NCBI GenBank assembly: GCA_002428325.1
Contig: DIVR01000054.1
Span: forward strand, 1-28,965
Source: a bacterium UBP4_UBA6127
Lineage (GTDB): Bacteria; UBP4; UBA4092
Direction of reading: 5' to 3'
DNA: 28,965 nucleotides
Part shown: positions 25,601 to 28,965 of the stretch, piece after piece
Numbering within the stretch: position 1 is the stretch's first letter
How the letters are laid out: every line of letters begins with the position of its first letter
Made by a program: the position numbers and the translations under genes
Notes under the pieces: model-generated
Told to the model about the DNA's origin: nothing
What the model saw: only the letters and a program-made list of their open reading frames with translations
The model's database searches: none

Positions 25601-25903
25601 TGGCTGGGGGGAGAAGTCTCCGCTGGTTATAAAGAAGCCGACCTCTATTTTAGGTGGGAAACCTCGGAGCCGGCAGGGTTTTCGGAATATTTCAAATCTA
25701 AAAACAAAGGATATGACCGGAGTTTGGAATTTTCGACCCGGTATCGGCCTTATGAAGTAACTTGTATGGCGTTGGAACCTACCAATAAAGCCACGGGTCT
25801 CCTTTCTAAAATTGAGACTTCTGAACAGAAAACTCTCATTCGACTGTTCCAACCGGAAGGGTTTACCGGGAAAGTTAAAGTGAGTTTCAAGTTTTATCAA
25901 TAG
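22637..25903 (+). CDS. Large secreted multidomain protein, glycoside-hydrolase-like architecture
   Basis: I do not recognise the family of this 1088-residue protein as a whole. A signal peptide covers about residues 1-29 (hydrophobic core ending IPAFSVS). Residues 35-172 form a jelly-roll like the sugar-binding domain of GH2 enzymes: DYDDSGWEVVTLPETR, EGWYRLWVDIPE, NNQIYFNGEELGKQTGW, then RNLIVIHIKGFGGKQGIGV. Residues 176-260 are helical. Residues 270-620 are beta-rich, and 630-985 are helix-rich with many aromatics (YLEGPYYGLYDVDWGNG, NADLGHGTGAGD, EEGDYQYG-like DEGDYQYGR), suggesting an (alpha/alpha)-barrel. A final beta domain ends at 1088. The order beta-sandwich then (alpha/alpha)-barrel recalls GH15/65/94-type enzymes. 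D726, D728 and D789 are possible catalytic acids, but this is a guess. AAAGGAG precedes the ATG; the CBM9-like gene follows 12 bases downstream. Confidence 0.7.
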   Translation: MRVKPSYHLYTCICVSTLLYLINIPAFSVSIGYDLATVWKYQSGNEVEAVASRLDYDDSGWEVVTLPETRKPVREGWYRLWVDIPEASSGEKNYLGSEITFSRIFGNNQIYFNGEELGKQTGWGISAKERPVSYVIPPRLIKFGQRNLIVIHIKGFGGKQGIGVTGPVLAMAPLGGAWLTQRLQQTEEQYASFLGRYPGAEYGKTKSAKILQGIEKILAKTRNAQSSCQWGTMYQLLNQLEEKIPAAEKDIDSYWEKRDTGVRSLTEAPEGWRESSPGFGILGRLYNDGLLTVNSDPAGFSMPYGPGGSCRVDYEGITPNHIWKKRMNWMSKTVAVEGTHKGKPTSYEVTHSIAFPGVMLKVFDKEFSFTLSTPSSMGPDYLGYSTGIKRSVTIPITDKQGNLSESILLNPDKSKIPMQRNWLVFWAKTGNQGVGTYPLQLCFEYPLEEVTFAKNDEGKTVITLKSRQSLGNIIFLYPLGIESGQQAFGQWKDMGIPGDFSGVCDFWGYASRQIPLGCREFYKVEESQGYVDIFDQYEYLCLDDEWNAGRLLLTPIPPVLSQAVLHQYPVQFSQQGGQSLPTGVEFNRIKSGLNFLIKTKYGEYGTFIGTPQLHYRLPIPPLDENAVLKDEAVNPELENLINQSVKELGYTEAANGVDKAYKGNAQAWMAYPYLNPENRTKLWNSSTTATLQAFQDELWTREIEPFSKVPYLWTYYLEGPYYGLYDVDWGNGLTLYGFQKYASYSGDWKSVQDHWVFMKKVFRYFSLSDSWVWMSATNADLGHGTGAGDCLCSSYAACLSMARMAKVMKDIPQREEALYLLSKTAVPALTRFWLKDYADKEGMLDSGQYPIGYFEEEGILTISSSDDPWYMTSMISGNGVEPEIFNLYMKYAPETLKQYEKDFEERYPHWDEGDYQYGRKLTYPDNSGYTTIPHLYNRFRLGDSKESLNTSLAKASRTQKMWWTAPGVLAEMAASEIPLKLADWSPAQWLGGEVSAGYKEADLYFRWETSEPAGFSEYFKSKNKGYDRSLEFSTRYRPYEVTCMALEPTNKATGLLSKIETSEQKTLIRLFQPEGFTGKVKVSFKFYQ

Positions 25904-25915
25904 GGAGCTGTAAAG

Positions 25916-26578
25916 ATGGCAGACAAACTATATCGGATTATTCTGGTTTTTATGGTTCTGGCCGTGATGGCAGAGGTCAGGGCGGTGGAGCCTGCGCAAA
26001 CTTTTTCTCTGGATGGGAATCTGGAGGATTGGAAAGGGATGGCTCCTTTGATGGTCTTAAATCAAAAGGTACAGTTAAAGGAATCTCCTGGCAACTGGCA
26101 AGGGCCAGGGGATTTAAGCGGCTCCTTCTTTTTTTCAACCGATACTCAGTCTCTCTGGATTGCCATAGATGTGGTCGATGATAATTCCTTATGGTGTCCC
26201 AGAGGATTGGATTTGCAGGCTCCCTGGTGGAAAATTACGTATGATGGTGATGCGGCCAGAATAAAACTTCAGGATAAGAATAACCAGTCAGTAGAATTAT
26301 TTATCTATCCCGGCCAATATGGGGTTCGGCCCCAGGTATATTTCAAGAATGCTGAGGCATCCAAACTGATTATATTGGAGGGAGCTGAGATTCTCTCCAG
26401 CTTTAAAAAGGAGACTCCGGGCTATCAGGTGGAAGTGAAAATCCCATTAGCTTCTTTAAAGATAAAACCTTCAGATTCTCAGGTAGAAATAGAATTATTT
26501 GATTCAGATGGCCCGCCCAGAAGCTGTAAATCAATCAAGGGTTCTGCTTCATTTCCAACCGGGGTTCCTGTCTCTTGA
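25916..26578 (+). CDS. Secreted CBM9-like carbohydrate-binding domain protein
   Basis: The 220-residue product has a signal peptide (IILVFMVLAVMAEVRA, cut near residue 23). One domain follows that resembles CBM9-like (DUF1083/DOMON-like) modules: FSLDGNLEDWKG (30-41), GSFFFSTDTQSLWIAIDVVDDN (split around residues 69-90), and a late strand GYQVEVKIPLASLKI. In such modules a beta-sandwich binds sugars, often reducing ends, and is usually joined to an enzyme; here it stands alone. It begins 12 bases after the 1088-residue gene, so the two are very likely co-transcribed and co-secreted. No catalytic residues are expected. Its ligand is unknown. Confidence 0.7.
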   Translation: MADKLYRIILVFMVLAVMAEVRAVEPAQTFSLDGNLEDWKGMAPLMVLNQKVQLKESPGNWQGPGDLSGSFFFSTDTQSLWIAIDVVDDNSLWCPRGLDLQAPWWKITYDGDAARIKLQDKNNQSVELFIYPGQYGVRPQVYFKNAEASKLIILEGAEILSSFKKETPGYQVEVKIPLASLKIKPSDSQVEIELFDSDGPPRSCKSIKGSASFPTGVPVS

Positions 26579-26716
26579 TAGTTGCGGGTTACAGAATATC
26601 CATGGATTCTTGATTCCCATTATCAGGGGGATAGGTAAATCCCATTTAATGGGGAAATTGTTATAAAATTAAGAGTCAATTTTAATTATTGTTACTAATT
26701 GGGAAGGACAGCCTCA

Positions 26717-27841
26717 ATGGCAGGTATGAAAAAATATTTATCTATTATCCTCTTATTAATCTTCATCGGAATTCTGGGGGTTGTTCACTCCTTCAGTGCG
26801 ACTCGGGAATTCAGGGGAGTCTGGGTAAGGCCGGTGGCCGATGAAAAGGAAATCATCCAGACCCTGGATAATATCCAGAAAGCCCATATCAATGTGATTT
26901 TCCTGGAGACTTTTTATAATGGGTTTACCATTTATCCCGGGAAAGTCTTTGAACAGCGTAAGGAATTCCAGGGTAAAGATTTACTCAAGATATATCTGAC
27001 CGAAGCCCATAAACGTAATATCGAAGTCCATGCCTGGGTGCATACCCTCTTTTGGCGTTATGATACTTTGGGTGCCGCGGTCTTAAATACCCATCCAGAA
27101 TGGCTGGATAAAAATTCTGTCGGGACAGGCAGCCGGGAGTTTGAAAATCATTATGATTTTGTGAATCCTTCGGTTCCTCAGGTCCGGGAGATACTGCGAA
27201 ATCTGGTGGGTGAAATTGTAAAAAATTATCCGGTCGATGGCATTCATTTGGACTATGTCCGATATGCCGCCAATGGGGATGAAAAAGGATTCGGTTATCA
27301 TCCTGAAGCCATGATGAAATTTAAGAAACAGTATAAAATCGACCCCAAAGTGATTGACTCTTACAAAACTCCCACGGCCTGGGAACTCTGGTCCCAATTC
27401 AGGGAAACCCAGATTACCGAGCTGGTCAAAGAGTTATCTGATAAAGCTCGGTATAATTCCCGGAAAGTGAAAGTCTCGGCGGCGGTATTCCCGGATTATT
27501 ATGAAAACAGGTTCCGTAACAGTAAAATGCAGGATTATTCGACCTGGTGTAAGAATGGATATCTCGATTTTCTGACTCCCATGTGTTATGCCTATGCGAC
27601 CACCGGTATTGTAAAGGAAATCAATGTGGCCAGGTCTTTTGCCGGGAATGTTCCCATTTATCCGGGGATAGCGGCCCGGCAGGGTACTCCCCATCCTGAT
27701 TTTCCCACTCAAATTGAATTGGTACGGAAAGAAAATCCCGCGGGCCACAGCCTTTTTGCCTATAACTGGCTGACCACTTACCCGGGGATATTTGATACCT
27801 TGGCGGAGGGTCCCTATAAAGAACCGGCCGTAACATGGTAA
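26717..27841 (+). CDS. Secreted family-10-like glycosyl hydrolase (GHL10/DUF187)
   Basis: The 374-residue product has an N-terminal hydrophobic signal (MKKYLSIILLLIFIGILGVV, cut near HSFSA). The body is a (beta/alpha)8-like GHL10 domain: REFRGVWVRP (30-39), INVIFLETFYNGFTIYP with E64, NIEVHAWVHTLFW, HPEWL, NPSVPQVREIL, and VDGIHLDYVRY (173-183) with D179, the signature acidic strand of the family. FLTPMCYA and LFAYNW follow as later strands. GHL10 proteins are putative glycan- or peptidoglycan-related hydrolases, mostly without a proven substrate. The frame is open to a TTG at 26699, but ATG 26717 with GGAAGGA 8 bases upstream is the better start. It is separated from the CBM9-like gene by 138 bases that include a CCCAT-TTA-ATGGG dyad (26641-26653). 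Confidence 0.88.
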   Translation: MAGMKKYLSIILLLIFIGILGVVHSFSATREFRGVWVRPVADEKEIIQTLDNIQKAHINVIFLETFYNGFTIYPGKVFEQRKEFQGKDLLKIYLTEAHKRNIEVHAWVHTLFWRYDTLGAAVLNTHPEWLDKNSVGTGSREFENHYDFVNPSVPQVREILRNLVGEIVKNYPVDGIHLDYVRYAANGDEKGFGYHPEAMMKFKKQYKIDPKVIDSYKTPTAWELWSQFRETQITELVKELSDKARYNSRKVKVSAAVFPDYYENRFRNSKMQDYSTWCKNGYLDFLTPMCYAYATTGIVKEINVARSFAGNVPIYPGIAARQGTPHPDFPTQIELVRKENPAGHSLFAYNWLTTYPGIFDTLAEGPYKEPAVTW

Positions 27842-27878
27842 GCATAAAATTATTCGTTAAATCGGGAAGGAGGATTTA

Positions 27879-27986
27879 CTGAATATCGGACATTTGATTT
27901 TTAGTTATATTCCCGCTGGCTGTGCGGTGGGTTTCTCCAGACTTTTTTATGAAAAGATTTTTATAATGGGTTGGGAACCCCGGTAG
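27879..27986 (+). other. Possible 35-codon ORF with CTG start after a strong Shine-Dalgarno
   Basis: GGAAGGAGG at 27865-27873 is one of the best ribosome-binding sequences in the window, but no ATG or GTG follows it. A CTG 5 bases downstream opens a 35-codon frame to TAG at 27984-27986, with a hydrophobic core IFSYIPAGCAVGF. It could be a leader peptide for the downstream permease, a decayed gene start, or chance. Confidence 0.2.
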
Positions 27987-28041
27987 ATTCAATATAAAGG
28001 GTTCGCAGTTCTATTATCCTGATTAAGGAGTTTTATTTGTT

Positions 28042-28965
28042 ATGGAAATATTAATAGGTTTTATCCTGATTGGAATATTTTTGGGCATGATGGCGTTGAT
28101 GTATTTGAACAAATTATCGGCGTTGTTGGCTCTGCCTCTCATGGCCATTGCTTTTACCCTGGTGGCGGGGGTACCCAATGTCCCCTGGTCTCAAATCAAG
28201 GCTGATTTTGCCAAAGAAAAAATTCAGGCTCAGGTGATTTCTGATGCTTGGACCCAGGTGGCTACCAGCCATTCTGCCAAAGGGGAAGATTTAGCTGCTT
28301 TTACGGCTAAATGGTCGGCTTTGAGGGCAAAATTCAACCATTGGTTCTTTCTGCGGGACACTTTTGCGGCCAGTAACCTGCTTAAAGTAGTCCTTTATGA
28401 AGGGTCCTTACGGTTGCATGAGGCTTATACCCTGGCCTTCTTCGGCGGCATGTTGGCTATTTTTGTGAAAAAGAAAGGGATTGCCGAAGCGGTTATCCGG
28501 ATAGCGGCGGAGCTGGCGGGCGACAGGCCTATCATGGTATCGATTGTCCTGTTATTTGTCTGTGCCCTTCTCTTTGTGACTCTGGGCGGGTTAGGCGCCA
28601 TCATCATGATAGGTACGATCATCTTTCCTATTATGTTGTCCCTGGGGACCCCTCCCCATGTGGCGGCAGGCGTTATGCTGATCGGCCTTTGCGCTGGCGG
28701 CAGTATGAACCCCACCAGCTGGGTTTTTTATAAAGATGCCCTGGGTGTTCCTGTCAATGAAACAGGCGCTTTTGCGGTAAAAATGACAGGCCTTTATCTG
28801 TTATGCGGTGTCATTTATATTATGATCAATGCCAGAAAGAGCCAGTTAGGCCGATATTGGGCCATGGAACAAACCAATAAGGAACCTCAGGAAGCTCCTA
28901 AAAAAGTGAGTATCTTCGGAATTCTGACCCCTCTGGTTCCCCTGGTATTGATTCTCATTTTAAAC
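28042..28965 (+). CDS. N-terminal part of an ion-transporter-superfamily permease (3' truncated by window)
   Basis: The frame opens at ATG 28042, with GGAG 11 bases upstream, and runs through the window end: 308 codons with no stop. The product has repeated hydrophobic helices (for example IVLLFVCALLFVTLGGLGAI at about 168-187). It carries the GGLGAIIMIGTIIFPIMLSL loop-helix and the AGGSMNPTSW motif (218-227), features I associate with the ion transporter (IT) superfamily that includes citrate, dicarboxylate and Dcu-type carriers. Residues 48-105 form a polar, mostly helical insertion between the first helices. A second polar segment at 265-288 likely begins the second half. The substrate cannot be told. 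It follows the GHL10 gene by 200 bases and may belong to the same catabolic block. Confidence 0.7.
   Translation, partial: MEILIGFILIGIFLGMMALMYLNKLSALLALPLMAIAFTLVAGVPNVPWSQIKADFAKEKIQAQVISDAWTQVATSHSAKGEDLAAFTAKWSALRAKFNHWFFLRDTFAASNLLKVVLYEGSLRLHEAYTLAFFGGMLAIFVKKKGIAEAVIRIAAELAGDRPIMVSIVLLFVCALLFVTLGGLGAIIMIGTIIFPIMLSLGTPPHVAAGVMLIGLCAGGSMNPTSWVFYKDALGVPVNETGAFAVKMTGLYLLCGVIYIMINARKSQLGRYWAMEQTNKEPQEAPKKVSIFGILTPLVPLVLILILN

Noticed and set aside
26699..26716. TTG start for the GHL10 gene
   Set aside because: ATG at 26717 has a GGAAGGA site at ideal spacing and leads directly into the signal peptide.
1..28965. CRISPR arrays, rRNA, tRNA, insertion sequences or integrase genes
   Set aside because: I saw no regularly spaced repeats, no transposase or integrase motifs and no RNA gene cores anywhere in the window.

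Overview
This window looks like a chromosomal segment of an uncultured, probably Gram-negative bacterium of moderate GC (a little under 50% by eye). It holds a complete respiratory complex I operon, many secreted proteins with cleavable signal peptides or sugar-binding domains, and no phage, plasmid or CRISPR genes. The secreted glycan-active proteins, the ECF sigma / FecR-type anti-sigma pair and the pentapeptide-TIR protein are the kind of content common in polysaccharide-degrading candidate phyla and PVC-like lineages. I cannot name a phylum from sequence alone.

Layout. Positions 1-2200 hold the 3' end of a secreted protein with a C-terminal 'putative collagen-binding'-like domain, a secreted six-bladed kelch-like propeller gene, and a decayed, internally deleted second copy of this gene pair. 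A minus-strand pentapeptide-repeat protein with a C-terminal TIR-like domain follows (2196-3221), then lgt (3376-4164). From 4375 to 18992 lies a plus-strand nuo operon in the order A, B, C, D, EF, G, H, I, J, K, L, M, N. NuoE and NuoF are one continuous polypeptide, so 13 genes encode the usual 14 subunits. A near-consensus sigma70 promoter (4288-4316) precedes nuoA and a probable bidirectional terminator (19020-19054) follows nuoN. A minus-strand SAM methyltransferase with an N-terminal zinc ribbon comes next (19196-20050).

After a 316-base AT-rich intergenic region with TTTAC/GTAAA dyads comes a plus-strand accessory block. It contains an ECF sigma factor overlapping by 4 bases a membrane protein that combines a zinc anti-sigma domain, a transmembrane helix, a FecR domain and TPRs. 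Next are a 1088-residue secreted multidomain protein resembling a glycoside hydrolase in architecture, a secreted CBM9-like domain protein, a family-10-like (GHL10/DUF187) glycosyl hydrolase, and the 5' end of an ion-transporter-superfamily permease that runs off the window.

How the genes may work together. The nuo operon gives a full NADH:quinone oxidoreductase with all Fe-S cluster and proton-channel residues checked here in place. The sigma/anti-sigma pair beside the secreted carbohydrate-active proteins suggests an envelope-sensing circuit controlling a glycan-processing locus. That link is inference from gene order. The less ordinary observations are the NuoEF fusion, the decayed duplicate cassette, the pentapeptide-TIR protein, and the one-protein ZAS-TM-FecR-TPR regulator next to the orphan 1088-residue protein.
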